This document shows, piece after piece, positions 1 through 8,874 of a stretch of 37,491 nucleotides of DNA. The position numbers and the translations under genes were made by a program. The notes below the pieces were generated by a model. That model worked only from the letters and a program-made list of their open reading frames with translations, made no database searches and had not been told where the DNA came from. The stretch comes from Chloroflexota bacterium (GTDB lineage Bacteria > Chloroflexota > Dehalococcoidia > UBA2979): assembly GCA_016875635.1 (NCBI GenBank), contig VGPD01000019.1, positions 1-37,491 of the forward strand, in the 5' to 3' direction. Positions within the stretch are counted from its first letter, which is position 1. Every line of letters begins with the position of its first letter.

Positions 1-1
1 A

Positions 2-367
2 GGCGCGGGGACGGCTGGAGGCGCGGCCGCACAGCGGCTTCCCACGGAGGGGATGAGCGGCTCGGTGATCCTCGTGCAGTCGGTGAGCGAGAACGTGCTG
101 CTCGTGCCTTCCGGCGCGGTGCGGCGGGAGAACCGCCAGTCCGTGGTGCTGGTGCCGGACGGGAACGGTGGCTCTCAGTCCAAGCCGGTGGTGACCGGAG
201 GCACGGACGGCACGCGCACCGTGATCACGAGCGGGCTCAATGAAGGCGACACGGTGATCACCAGCGCGATCCGCGGGACGGCGACCGCGACCGGTACGGC
301 ACGCCCCGGGCAGACCAACCCACCGCCTGGCGGGGGCGGACCGGGCGGCGGAAACGTCATCCGGTGA
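2..367 (+). CDS. Efflux periplasmic adaptor (MacA/HlyD type), C-terminal part
   Basis: This is the 3' end of a gene that begins left of the window; the frame is open from base 2, so the ATG at 53 is internal. The visible 121 residues match the last beta-barrel and membrane-proximal part of MacA-like membrane-fusion proteins: a GMSG turn followed by VLLVPSGAVRRE and a strand rich in V/T repeats. The tail is glycine/proline-rich and ends in NVIR. In the MacAB family this subunit links the inner-membrane ABC transporter to the outside. The identification relies strongly on the next two genes, which encode the MacB-type ATPase and permease. Its stop overlaps the GTG start of the ATPase gene by four bases, implying translational coupling. 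Confidence 0.75.
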   Translation, partial: GAGTAGGAAAQRLPTEGMSGSVILVQSVSENVLLVPSGAVRRENRQSVVLVPDGNGGSQSKPVVTGGTDGTRTVITSGLNEGDTVITSAIRGTATATGTARPGQTNPPPGGGGPGGGNVIR

Positions 368-1107
368 TCCTGCTCGATGACATCGAGAAGGTGTACCGGA
401 CAGACGCGGGCGAGGTCCGTGCGCTGGACGGCGTCTCGTTGAATGTCGAGGCGGGCGAGTTCATCGCGATCATGGGGGCCAGCGGCTCGGGGAAGAGCAC
501 GATGATGAACATCATCGGCCTGCTGGATGACCCCACCGCGGGTCGCTATCTCCTCGACGGCGCCGATGTCTCAAAGCTCGACGACGATACCCGTTCGAAG
601 TTGCGCGGCCGGCTGTTTGGCTTCGTATTCCAGTCCTACAACCTGGTGCCTCGTATGACGGCGATCGAGCAGGTGGAGTTGCCGCTGCTGTACCAGCGCC
701 TGCCGAACCGGCGTCAGATGGCCATGGAGGCGCTGGAGCGTGTGGGGCTGGCTGACCGAGCAAACCACCATCCGAACCAGTTGTCCGGGGGGCAACAACA
801 GCGGGTCGCTATCGCTCGCTCGCTGGTCGTCCATCCCAACGTGATCCTCGCGGATGAACCCACCGGTGCGCTGGACACGAAGACCAGTGAAGAGGTGATG
901 GGAATTTTCGCGGACCTCGCTCGGGAGCAGGCGATCACCGTGGTCGTGGTGACGCACGAGCAGAACATCGCCGAATTCACGAACCGGACGGTCCGGATGC
1001 GGGATGGCCGTATCCTCTCGGACGAACCGCGGCCACACCCGGCTATGGCGGTTGAGGCTGCCTCCGACGAGCCTGCGGGACACCCGGTCAGCGAGGTGGC
1101 ACGATGA
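364..1107 (+). CDS. ABC transporter ATP-binding protein, MacB/LolD type
   Basis: A 247-residue nucleotide-binding subunit. The Walker A motif GASGSGKST lies at residues 38-46, the Q-loop glutamine at about 90, the signature LSGGQ at 140-144, Walker B VILADEP at 160-166 with catalytic Glu165, and the H-loop histidine at about 198. The order and the TGALD segment after Walker B are typical of the MacB/LolD/FtsE branch, whose members drive mechanotransmission rather than classic substrate import. It starts with GTG, overlapping the adaptor stop by four bases, and its own stop overlaps the permease ATG by four bases. The three genes should therefore form one complex exporting a peptide, lipid or drug; the substrate cannot be read from sequence. 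Confidence 0.93.
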   Translation: MILLDDIEKVYRTDAGEVRALDGVSLNVEAGEFIAIMGASGSGKSTMMNIIGLLDDPTAGRYLLDGADVSKLDDDTRSKLRGRLFGFVFQSYNLVPRMTAIEQVELPLLYQRLPNRRQMAMEALERVGLADRANHHPNQLSGGQQQRVAIARSLVVHPNVILADEPTGALDTKTSEEVMGIFADLAREQAITVVVVTHEQNIAEFTNRTVRMRDGRILSDEPRPHPAMAVEAASDEPAGHPVSEVAR

Positions 1108-2354
1108 GCATCTTCGATTCCATCCGCACCGCGCTCCGCGCGATCGCCGCGAACCGGCTCCGTAGCGGCCTGACGGCGCTTGGCCTGGTGATCGGCGTCG
1201 CATCCGTCATCGTGCTGATCGCCGTCGGGCAGGGGGCCCAGCAAGGCGTGCAGGACCGTATTCGAGGGTTGGGCTCCGACCTCATCTTCGTGAAGCCGGC
1301 GCCACAGACCGATCGTTCGACGGGGGCACGCGGGGCGCGAGACAGCGGCATCACCCTGACAGCCGCCGACGCCGACGCCATCGCAGGCGCGAAGATCCAC
1401 GGCGTGATGGGGGTTGCGCCGCAGCTTGCGTTCAATGCCCAGGCGATCGCGCTGAGCCAGAACCTGGGTGTGACCGTCATCGGCACCACGCCGGCCTATG
1501 CGGAGGTGCGCGACGCGAAGGTGGCACAGGGCAACTTCATCGGTGTGGACGATGTCGACCGCCGTGCGCTGACGGTCGTCCTCGGTTCAGCCGTCGCGGC
1601 GTCGTTGTTCCCGGACGGCGATGCCATCGGGCAGCAGTTACGCCTTGCCCTCGGGCCACAGGGCTTCAATTTCCGCGTGATCGGGGTGATGGAGACACGT
1701 GGCGGTACCGGGGAGCAGGACAACTACGTGTTCGTCCCAGTGCCGTCCCTCTCGGCACGGTTCCAGTTCCTCCGCAATCCGCGGGGCGATATCTCCGTGA
1801 ACCAGATCAATGTCCGGACCGCGCCCGATGCGAAACAGGATCCGATCGAGATGGAGATCACTACTGTCCTGGCTCAACGTCATCAGGTCGTGACGCCCGA
1901 CTTCACGGTGCAGAGCCAGAACGACCTGGTCGGGGCCGCCGCCGAGGTCAGCCGGACGCTCTCGATCCTCCTCGGGAGCATCGCCGGAATTTCGCTCATC
2001 GTCGGCGGCATAGGGACGATGAACATCATGCTGGTCTCCGTGACAGAGCGGACGCGGGAGATCGGTATTCGTCGCGCCGTCGGGGCACGCGGGATAGACG
2101 TCATGCGCCAGTTCGTGACGGAGGCGATTGCCCTGAGTCTGGTGGGTGGGCTGATCGGCATCGGCATCGGCGTGGGAGTGGCCGTCGAGATCAACGGACG
2201 TGATATCTCGGGGACAGCAATGCAGACGGCGATCCAGACGTGGAGCATCGCCCTGGCCTTTGGGGTGGCCCTGCTGGTCGGCCTGATCAGCGGTTCCTAT
2301 CCGGCATTTCGCGCCTCCCGGCTCGATCCAATCCTCGCGCTCCGCAGCGAATGA
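1104..2354 (+). CDS. ABC transporter permease, MacB/FtsX type
   Basis: A 416-residue membrane subunit with the MacB plan: an N-terminal helix (about residues 18-42, SGLTALGLVIGVASVIVLIA), a large extracytoplasmic MacB_PCD domain (about 45-275), then three C-terminal helices of the FtsX domain (about 285-310, 335-365 and 380-400). The cytoplasmic TERTREIGIRRAVGAR segment between the last helices is the conserved coupling region that contacts the ATPase. Unlike E. coli MacB, ATPase and permease are separate polypeptides here. The ATG overlaps the ATPase stop by four bases, and the stop overlaps the glycosyltransferase start the same way, so all four genes are probably one transcript. Confidence 0.92.
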   Translation: MSIFDSIRTALRAIAANRLRSGLTALGLVIGVASVIVLIAVGQGAQQGVQDRIRGLGSDLIFVKPAPQTDRSTGARGARDSGITLTAADADAIAGAKIHGVMGVAPQLAFNAQAIALSQNLGVTVIGTTPAYAEVRDAKVAQGNFIGVDDVDRRALTVVLGSAVAASLFPDGDAIGQQLRLALGPQGFNFRVIGVMETRGGTGEQDNYVFVPVPSLSARFQFLRNPRGDISVNQINVRTAPDAKQDPIEMEITTVLAQRHQVVTPDFTVQSQNDLVGAAAEVSRTLSILLGSIAGISLIVGGIGTMNIMLVSVTERTREIGIRRAVGARGIDVMRQFVTEAIALSLVGGLIGIGIGVGVAVEINGRDISGTAMQTAIQTWSIALAFGVALLVGLISGSYPAFRASRLDPILALRSE

Positions 2355-4234
2355 CCACACCCGTTGCGACGCGCGGATACGATGTGCGCGCGTGGGCGGG
2401 AGCCAGCGTGCGGAATCTCCGAAGCCTGAGCGGACTCTGGAGGCCCCATGCCATCGAGGCATGCGGTCTGCTGGTGGTCCTGGGGTTCGCCGCGTGGTTG
2501 CGGTTCACCGCCCTGGGCGAGGAGGGTCTGGGCAATCTCTTCTATGCCTCGACGGTCCGTTCGATGGGACAGTCCTGGCACCATTTCTGGTATGCCGCGT
2601 ACGACCCTGCTGCCACCTTGACGGTGGACAAGCCGCCGGTGGCGCTCTGGCTCCAGGTGGTGGCGACACGTCTTGTGGGGTTCGACGCGTATGGCCTGAT
2701 CGGCCCGATGGCCCTCGCGGGGACCGTCGCGGTGGCGCTCACCTGGGGTGCGGCGCGACGGAGCGGTGGCCGCACGGTGGCGCTGGTGGCCGCGCTCGCG
2801 CTCGCCGTGTTTCCGGAATCGGTCGCGACCTCGCGCGATTCGACGATGGATGTCCTCGTGGCGGCGCTGCTGGCCGTCGCCGCGTGGCTGCTGGTCGTCG
2901 CCGTTGAGTCGCCACGCCCTCGTCTGCTGCTCGCGTGGGCAGTCGTGATGGGCGTCCTGTTCAACGTGAAGTTCTTCGAGGGGTTCCTCGTGATGCCGGC
3001 CGCGGTGCTGTACGTCACGGTGCGCTGGCAGCGTGACGTACTGGCGCGCTGGCGTGTGGTCGCGTGCGCTGCGGCCATCCTCGTCATGGTGAGCGTCTCC
3101 TGGGTCGCCGCGGTCGAGGTCACGCCGCCGGAGCATCGTCCGCGCATCATGAACGATCGGTCGAACAGCGCGATTGGCCTTGCCCTCCGTTACAACGGCA
3201 TCGAGCGCGTCCTTCCGGGTGAGGTCACGATCTTCGCGCCCACTCCCGGCGCCTCCGCCGATACCAACGCGCAGCTCCGTGCGTCCGCGCGCGCATTCGG
3301 TGTCGGTGACGCCGGCCCCGGTCGCCTACTCACCGGCTCCAACGGCCCGCTGCTCGGTGCGACGGTGATCATGGCTCTGGCCGGCATCGTGCTCACAGCG
3401 CGTGATCCGAGACGGTTCGTGCGGGGGCCGGCCATCTTCTGGGCGGCGTGGGGCGCGACGGGCGTCGTGCTGTTCTCGATGTCGAACCGCGCGGCAGCAC
3501 AGTACACGGAGGCGTACGCCCCCGCGCTTGCTGTCCTGATGGGGTTCGCTGCCGCGGAGGCGTCACGGCTGCGAGGTGGCCGAGGCGCCGTTGTGACGGT
3601 GGCAATAGTGCTTGGTGTGGCGGGGTACGGGCGCTGGGCCGTCCGGTCACACCCGCCGCTCACGCATGCCACGACCATCGCCGTGGTGCTGGCCGGCCTT
3701 GCCGTCGCTCTCGCGTTGCTCGCGTGGTCGAGCCGTCGTGCCGCCGCCTATCGCGTACTTGCGTTCGGCGCGGTGCTTGCCGTCCCCGCCGCGGCATCGA
3801 TCTGGATCGCGACGGAGGCGCCGTCCGGCGGTCAGATCACACGGCCGAACCCGCTCGTATACGCCTCGAAACGTCCGCCCGTCATCACCAGCCGTAGCGT
3901 GCCCGTCGAGGCGATCCTCGCGGCGTTCCCCGATCAGGGGACGAAGTACCGCTTCGGCATCGACGGCGTGAACAATGCCGGCGAGGCCGTGGCGTACGGC
4001 GACGTCTCCGTGCTCCCCGTATGGAACGAGTACCAGCGTGAGGCAATGCTGCCTACCGGCGAACTGAGTGCGTCCCTCGCGGCCGGGGAGGTGCCTGCCG
4101 TCATCCTCGGCCAGGGACGTATCCGGAGCGGCCTGATCGGACGTGACGTGTTGGACGCCGTCCAGAGCCGCTGCCGGCTGGACCCGCGCACACGTATTGG
4201 GCCCGAGTGGGCCGTCTGGCGCTGCACGCCGTAG
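2351..4234 (+). CDS. GT39 family membrane glycosyltransferase (ArnT/PMT-like)
   Basis: A 627-residue multi-pass protein. I place the start at ATG 2351, which overlaps the permease stop as ATGA; an earlier in-frame ATG at 2240 would run 115 bases into the permease. The first periplasmic loop after the first helix contains the GT39/PMT signature region (GEEGLGNLFYASTVRSM... TVDKPPVALWLQ), including the DKPP motif common in bacterial ArnT-like enzymes. About a dozen hydrophobic segments follow, then a soluble C-terminal domain (about residues 490-627). Family members transfer sugars from polyprenyl-phosphate donors to lipids or proteins on the outer face of the membrane. Donor and acceptor are unknown. 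Coupling to a MacAB exporter suggests envelope modification, but that is inference. Confidence 0.82.
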   Translation: MTTPVATRGYDVRAWAGASVRNLRSLSGLWRPHAIEACGLLVVLGFAAWLRFTALGEEGLGNLFYASTVRSMGQSWHHFWYAAYDPAATLTVDKPPVALWLQVVATRLVGFDAYGLIGPMALAGTVAVALTWGAARRSGGRTVALVAALALAVFPESVATSRDSTMDVLVAALLAVAAWLLVVAVESPRPRLLLAWAVVMGVLFNVKFFEGFLVMPAAVLYVTVRWQRDVLARWRVVACAAAILVMVSVSWVAAVEVTPPEHRPRIMNDRSNSAIGLALRYNGIERVLPGEVTIFAPTPGASADTNAQLRASARAFGVGDAGPGRLLTGSNGPLLGATVIMALAGIVLTARDPRRFVRGPAIFWAAWGATGVVLFSMSNRAAAQYTEAYAPALAVLMGFAAAEASRLRGGRGAVVTVAIVLGVAGYGRWAVRSHPPLTHATTIAVVLAGLAVALALLAWSSRRAAAYRVLAFGAVLAVPAAASIWIATEAPSGGQITRPNPLVYASKRPPVITSRSVPVEAILAAFPDQGTKYRFGIDGVNNAGEAVAYGDVSVLPVWNEYQREAMLPTGELSASLAAGEVPAVILGQGRIRSGLIGRDVLDAVQSRCRLDPRTRIGPEWAVWRCTP

Positions 4235-4249
4235 ACGTGGTTACGAGGG

Positions 4250-5128
4250 CTACCGCGACTTGAGGAAGTCGAGGATGCCCCACGCCAGCCCCTGCGCGAT
4301 GGCATCGCGCGCGCGGCCATCTTTCAGCAGCGCCACGTCCTCGGTGTTGGAGATGAACAGCAATTCCACCAGGACGCCAGGCATCAGTGTGGGCACCTTC
4401 GCCTGCGGATTGCCACCCAGCGTCGTCTGGCCGGCTGGTGAGAGGACATACAGCCCTACGCATCGCCCGTCTCGTCCGCGCCAGCAGGAAGAGTCGATGA
4501 TCCCGCGGTCGCGGACGCCGTAGCCCGCATGCTGGGCGCTCTCGATCATCCGGTCCTGCACCGTGCGGGCGAGCTGCTGATTTTCCGTGGCGAACTCTCG
4601 GCGGCTCTCCCAGTAGACCTCGATGCCACGGTCGGCAGAGTTTGGCGACCCGTTCGAGTGGATCGAGACGAACACGTCGGAGCGCGCCTCGTTCGCCAGA
4701 CGGACGCGCTCGGCGAGCGAAGCGCGCGTCCCGGCGCTGCCGGTGGCGGTGACGCCGGCGGGGTGGTTCGTGTCCCGGCGGGTGAGGATGACCTCGACGC
4801 CCTCCTGGCGGAGGAGCCGTTCGACGCGCAAGGCAAAGTCGACGTTGGAGTCTTTCTCGACCACGCCGTACGCAGCCGCGCCCGACTCGTCCCCGCCGTG
4901 GCCGGGGTCCAGCGTCACGACGTACTTGCCGTCCGTAGCGGCAGCGAGCGCGACCGCCGCCTGGCCCCCGGGACTACTGGTATCCACTGTGCCCGGCGCG
5001 GCGTTCACCTCAGCGGGCGGGGTGCCGGTGCTGGTCGGGGCGGGGAGGGCGGCTTGGCCGTTTGTCCCACAGCCCGCGATTGCCAATGCAAAGGCTGCGC
5101 CGAGTCCTGCGATCAGTCGTAGACGCAT
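4250..5128 (-). CDS. N-acetylmuramoyl-L-alanine amidase (Amidase_3), lipoprotein
   Basis: A 292-residue cell-wall hydrolase that cleaves the amide bond between muramic acid and the stem peptide. The N-terminus is a lipoprotein signal with the lipobox LAIAGC (Cys20), followed by a Pro/Thr-rich linker to about residue 65. The catalytic domain shows the Amidase_3 zinc set: LDPGHGG (His77), Glu91 in VVEKDSN, and SIHSNG (His157), plus the catalytic Glu255 in VELLFISN. A small insertion near 212-225 carries two cysteines (C215, C223) that could form a disulfide. No autoinhibitory helix or AMIN domain is evident, so it is probably a constitutively active, membrane-anchored autolysin. It converges with the glycosyltransferase, with a 15-base gap. 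Confidence 0.92.
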   Translation of the reverse strand: MRLRLIAGLGAAFALAIAGCGTNGQAALPAPTSTGTPPAEVNAAPGTVDTSSPGGQAAVALAAATDGKYVVTLDPGHGGDESGAAAYGVVEKDSNVDFALRVERLLRQEGVEVILTRRDTNHPAGVTATGSAGTRASLAERVRLANEARSDVFVSIHSNGSPNSADRGIEVYWESRREFATENQQLARTVQDRMIESAQHAGYGVRDRGIIDSSCWRGRDGRCVGLYVLSPAGQTTLGGNPQAKVPTLMPGVLVELLFISNTEDVALLKDGRARDAIAQGLAWGILDFLKSR

Positions 5129-5204
5129 CGGTCGCTCCGGTTTGCCTTGCTAGTGGGAAGGCGTACGGATAGTAACCGAAACGCGGTGTGGAGGCGCCAG
5201 GTGG

Positions 5205-6287
5205 CTACAGCATCATCACGGAGCGGGCAACGCCGCCCGTCTTCATGTCCTCGAAGGCCTCATTCACCTCGGCCAGCGGGCGGCGCTTCGAGACGAGGTC
5301 GTCCAGGTTCAGTTTGCCATCCATGTACATGTCCACGTAGAGCGGGATGTCATGCTGGAGCGTGGCGGAACCGAAGAATGAGCCGATCAGTCGCTTCTCC
5401 CTCAGGAACGCAAGCCCTGGGACCGTCACGTCCTGCCCCACGACGCCCACCACCACCGCGGTGCCGCCGGCGCGCACGATGTTGAACGCCTGCGTCACCG
5501 TCGCGCCGAGGCCGATCGCCTCGAAGGCGTAGTCGACACAGCCGCCGCCGATCTTCTGCGCCTGCGCGACCACGTCCTCCTTTGCCGCATTGATGAAGTG
5601 CGTCGCGCCGAACTTCGCGGCCAGGTCTGCCTTCGAGTCCACGGTGTCGATGGCGATGATTTTCCTGGCGCCGGCGAGACGCGCGCCCTGCACGACGTTC
5701 AGCCCCACGCCGCCGAGCCCGATCACCGCGACAGTGGAGCCCGCCTCGACCTTCGCCGTGCGGATCGCCGCGCCCACGCCCGTGGTCACGCCGCAGCCGA
5801 CGAGGCAGACGGTCTCCAGCGGGGCGTCCTGGCGGATCTTCACTACGCCGCGTTCGGGCATCACCGTGTACTCGGAATAGCCAGCGACGCCGATGCCCTG
5901 CTGGATCGGCTTGCCTTCTTGCGTCAGGCGGGGGGCTGTGCCGGCAGCGGCCCGCTCCGGGTAGTCCGGGCGTTCGCAAAGCTGGCCTTCGCCGCGCAGG
6001 CAGAAGAAACACTGCCCGCAGTTCGGGCGGAACGCGACGACGACGTGGTCGCCCGCTTTCACGCTGGTAACGCCAGGCCCGACCTCCTCCACGATCCCGC
6101 CGACCTCGTGTCCGAGGATGACCGGGATGGGGAGCGCGCCGGCCTTCGCACGGTTGATCGTGTGCAGGTCGGAGTGGCAGACGCCGCAGGCGACGACCTT
6201 CACGCGCACCTCGCACGCGCGGGGGCCGTCCAGGTTCACCTGCTCGATGGTCATGGGGTCGGGCCCGCGGAGGATGGCAGCGCGCAT
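5205..6287 (-). CDS. Zinc-dependent alcohol dehydrogenase (MDR family)
   Basis: A 360-residue medium-chain dehydrogenase. The start at 6287 is preceded by GGGAGAG; an open extension to 6389 has no such support. The catalytic zinc ligands are Cys37 (GVCHSD), His60 (GHE) and the cysteine of VGCGVTTGVG at about residue 164. The structural zinc site is complete: C90, C93, C96 and C104. The cofactor motif GLGGVG, followed by AID, favours NAD(H). The overall layout is that of class III/NDMA-type or aryl-alcohol dehydrogenases, common beside acyl-CoA catabolic genes in Chloroflexota and Actinobacteria. The likely role is oxidation of an alcohol or reduction of an aldehyde released in acyl breakdown; the substrate is not predictable. 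The upstream CoA-transferase gene is divergent. Confidence 0.9.
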   Translation of the reverse strand: MRAAILRGPDPMTIEQVNLDGPRACEVRVKVVACGVCHSDLHTINRAKAGALPIPVILGHEVGGIVEEVGPGVTSVKAGDHVVVAFRPNCGQCFFCLRGEGQLCERPDYPERAAAGTAPRLTQEGKPIQQGIGVAGYSEYTVMPERGVVKIRQDAPLETVCLVGCGVTTGVGAAIRTAKVEAGSTVAVIGLGGVGLNVVQGARLAGARKIIAIDTVDSKADLAAKFGATHFINAAKEDVVAQAQKIGGGCVDYAFEAIGLGATVTQAFNIVRAGGTAVVVGVVGQDVTVPGLAFLREKRLIGSFFGSATLQHDIPLYVDMYMDGKLNLDDLVSKRRPLAEVNEAFEDMKTGGVARSVMML

Positions 6288-6509
6288 AAATCTCTCCCTC
6301 GTCCACGGCCGCGACGGTGCGGCCCGCGTGATTGGATGCCTCCACCGGAGGCGTGTCAACCCGCGACACGATTGCGCGGGCGGGGCCATCGCACGCGTGA
6401 TATGTGTTGGGAGCCCATCGAGGTGTCCGCCCTACACTGCGCGGACTTCCATGGTGGTTGAAGGCGGTTGGACTTCGAGCTCTGCGGCCCGGAGTCGAGG
6501 AGTGGCGCA

Positions 6510-8798
6510 ATGGCTGGTGCGTTGAGTGGCGTGCGGGTCATCGACTTTGGACAGTACATCGCGGGGCCGCTCGCGGCGCAGTTGCTGGGCGACCAGGGCG
6601 CTGAGGTGATCCGGATCGACCCGCCCGGCGGCCCGCGCTGGGACACCCCGGCGAACGCCACCTGGAACCGAGGGAAGCGCTCTGCCGTCCTCGACCTCAA
6701 GACCGAGGACGGCCGCGACGCCGCGCGCGCCTTGATTGCGGGCGCGGACGTGGTCATCGAGAATTTCCGGCCGGGCGTGATGGACCGCCTGGGTCTCGGC
6801 GCGACCGCGATGACCGAAGCGAATCCACGCCTCATCTACTGCTCACTCCCCGGCTTCGCCCCGGACGACCCGCGCGCGGGGCTGCCCGCGTGGGAGGGCA
6901 TCGTCGGCGCGGCGGCGGGGATGTATCGCGCCGCGCGCGGCGGCACGCCGATCAACGGACGCCCGGTCTACAGCGCGATCCCGCTGCCATCCTCGTACGC
7001 GGCGATCCAGGCGGCGGTCGCCGTCGCGATGGCGCTCGGCGTGCGGGAACGGGACGGCGCCGGCCAGGTGGTGACGGTGCCGCTGTTCGACGGGATGTAC
7101 GGCGCGATCGGTTACGACGGGCTGCGTGTCCACCAGGGCGACCTGGCACCGATGGGTGCCGGCGTCTCGCTCACCACGCAGTTCGAGTGCGCGGACGGGC
7201 CCTGGGTGATGTTCCACACCGGCAACGGCAGGACGCAGGAGGTCCTCGACGCCGCGGGTGTCGGTCACTGGGTGCGTGATGGCCTGATCAACCGTGAACG
7301 GCTTGCGAATGACCCCGAGGCGGCGCGTGAGATGATCGAGCAAGCCCGTGCACTGTTCAAGACGCGTCCCGCCGCCGAGTGGGAAGCGCTGGTGAACGCC
7401 GCTGGCGGCGAGTGCGCCGTCTGCCGTCCGAGCGCCGAGTGGCTCATCCACGAGCACGCCCTCGGTTCCGGCACGGTCATCGAGGTGGACGACCCGGTCC
7501 TGGGGAAGACGAAGATGCCTGGCGTCGCTGCGCGGCTCACCCTGACGCCAGGCGCGGTCGCGGGCCCGCGCCACCCCTTGAATGCCGACCACGCCGAGGT
7601 GATGGCGCTCGCGACCGCCTCGCGCGGCGCCGCGACCTCGGCCGCCGCGCACGAGGGCCTGCTGCGCAACGCCCTCGATGGTGTGCGTGTCCTCGACCTC
7701 TGCATTGTGCTTGCCGGGCCGACGTGCGGGCGCACCCTCGGTGAGTACGGCGCGGACGTGATCAAAATCGAGGCGCCCACGCGCCCGCCGGGGTTCGCGT
7801 TCCACGGCGACGTGAACCGCGGGAAGCGCAGCATCGTCCTCGACCTGAAGACCCCAGAGGGCCAGGAGGTGTTCTGGAAATTGGTCGAAGGCGCGGACGT
7901 TGTCGTGCAGAACTTCCGCAAGGACGTCGCCACGAAGCTGGGCATCTCCTACGAGCAGGTGAAGGCGAAGAAGCCGGACATCGTCTACGCCTCGCTGAAC
8001 ACCTACGGGCACGTCGGGCCGTACGCGGGCCGCGCGGGGCATGAACAGATCGCGCAAGCTGCGACCGGCATGCAGGAGCGGTTTGGCGGCGCCGGGCAGC
8101 CGCAGCTGCAGAAGTACGCCGTGAATGACTACGGCACCGGGTTCCTCGGCGCATACGCTGTCGCCCTCGCGATGTTGCACCGACGCCGCACGGGGGAAGG
8201 CCAGCACGTCGATGCCGCGCTCGCCTACACGGCGACGCTGCTGCAGTCCACGTTCATGCAGGACTATGCCGGCAAGACGTGGGACGAAGCGCGCGGCCAG
8301 GAGGCTGCCGGCAGCGGCCCGCTCCATCGCGCCTACAAGGCGATCGACCTCTGGATCTTCCTCGCCGCGCCGGTGGTCGCCTCGCTCGCGGGTGTTGAGG
8401 GGCTTGAGGACATCGAGGGTCTTTCAGGCGCGGCGTTGGAAGCGGAACTGGAGCGGCGTATCGCGATGGCGCCGCTGGCAACGTGGCAGAAGCGGCTGAT
8501 TGGCCGGCCCGGCGTCGCGGTCCACCGAGTCGTGCAGGGGGTCCGTGAGTTGATGGACCACCCGTGGGTGATCGCCCACGGCCTCAGCGTCGAGCGGGAG
8601 CACGACGACATGGGCGTGGTCACCACGATCGGGCCCGCGGCGCGACTGTCGAGGACACCGCTGCGTCCGGGACGCCCCGCACCGGCGCTCGGTCGCCAGA
8701 CGCGGGAGATCCTTACGGAGGTGGGCCTCGGCGACCGCGCGGACGCGCTCATCGCGTCGGGCGGCGTCCGCGAGTCGATGGGGATCGCGATGAGGTAG
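6510..8798 (+). CDS. Two-domain CaiB/BaiF (class III) CoA-transferase fusion
   Basis: A 762-residue protein made of two complete class III CoA-transferase units, about residues 1-375 and 385-762, each with the opening GVRVxD...GP...LG and the NRGKRSxVLDLKT signature. The family moves CoA between acyl-CoA thioesters and free acids through an aspartyl-CoA intermediate; single-domain members are about 400 residues and work as interlocked dimers. The second half keeps the aspartate (D540, in VNDYGTGFLGAYA). At the aligned place in the first half the sequence is YSAIPLPSSYAAI (residues 154-166) with no aspartate. The start is ATG 6510, with GAGGAG seven bases upstream; a TACACT box lies at 6433. 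It probably activates a carboxylic acid for the acyl-CoA enzymes nearby. Confidence 0.9.
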   Translation: MAGALSGVRVIDFGQYIAGPLAAQLLGDQGAEVIRIDPPGGPRWDTPANATWNRGKRSAVLDLKTEDGRDAARALIAGADVVIENFRPGVMDRLGLGATAMTEANPRLIYCSLPGFAPDDPRAGLPAWEGIVGAAAGMYRAARGGTPINGRPVYSAIPLPSSYAAIQAAVAVAMALGVRERDGAGQVVTVPLFDGMYGAIGYDGLRVHQGDLAPMGAGVSLTTQFECADGPWVMFHTGNGRTQEVLDAAGVGHWVRDGLINRERLANDPEAAREMIEQARALFKTRPAAEWEALVNAAGGECAVCRPSAEWLIHEHALGSGTVIEVDDPVLGKTKMPGVAARLTLTPGAVAGPRHPLNADHAEVMALATASRGAATSAAAHEGLLRNALDGVRVLDLCIVLAGPTCGRTLGEYGADVIKIEAPTRPPGFAFHGDVNRGKRSIVLDLKTPEGQEVFWKLVEGADVVVQNFRKDVATKLGISYEQVKAKKPDIVYASLNTYGHVGPYAGRAGHEQIAQAATGMQERFGGAGQPQLQKYAVNDYGTGFLGAYAVALAMLHRRRTGEGQHVDAALAYTATLLQSTFMQDYAGKTWDEARGQEAAGSGPLHRAYKAIDLWIFLAAPVVASLAGVEGLEDIEGLSGAALEAELERRIAMAPLATWQKRLIGRPGVAVHRVVQGVRELMDHPWVIAHGLSVEREHDDMGVVTTIGPAARLSRTPLRPGRPAPALGRQTREILTEVGLGDRADALIASGGVRESMGIAMR

Positions 8799-8824
8799 CG
8801 GCCCTCAGGTCCTGACCGTGGCAT

Positions 8825-8853
8825 TTGTTACCGATATATCGCGTTTCTATCGA
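8825..8853 (+). promoter_or_regulatory. Predicted promoter of the globin-coupled sensor gene
   Basis: TTGTTA at 8825-8830 and TATCGA at 8848-8853 are separated by 17 bases, a sigma-70-like layout, in an AT-rich patch that stands out from the surrounding DNA. Transcription would start near 8860, inside the palindrome that follows. This is inferred from sequence alone. Confidence 0.45.
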
Positions 8854-8874
8854 GGCAGTATCTAGATACTGCCT
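8853..8874. promoter_or_regulatory. Perfect 22-bp palindrome, candidate operator
   Basis: The half-site AGGCAGTATCT is followed at once by its exact reverse complement, giving an 11 + 11 palindrome without spacer. The core word GTATCTAG recurs in direct orientation at 8884-8891. It sits at the predicted start point of the sensor gene, a usual position for a dimeric repressor. No regulator gene lies next to it. Confidence 0.6.

Noticed and set aside
2240-2350. Upstream start for the glycosyltransferase
   Set aside because: Would overlap the permease by 115 bases and adds an unstructured segment; the ATGA overlap at 2351 matches the other junctions.
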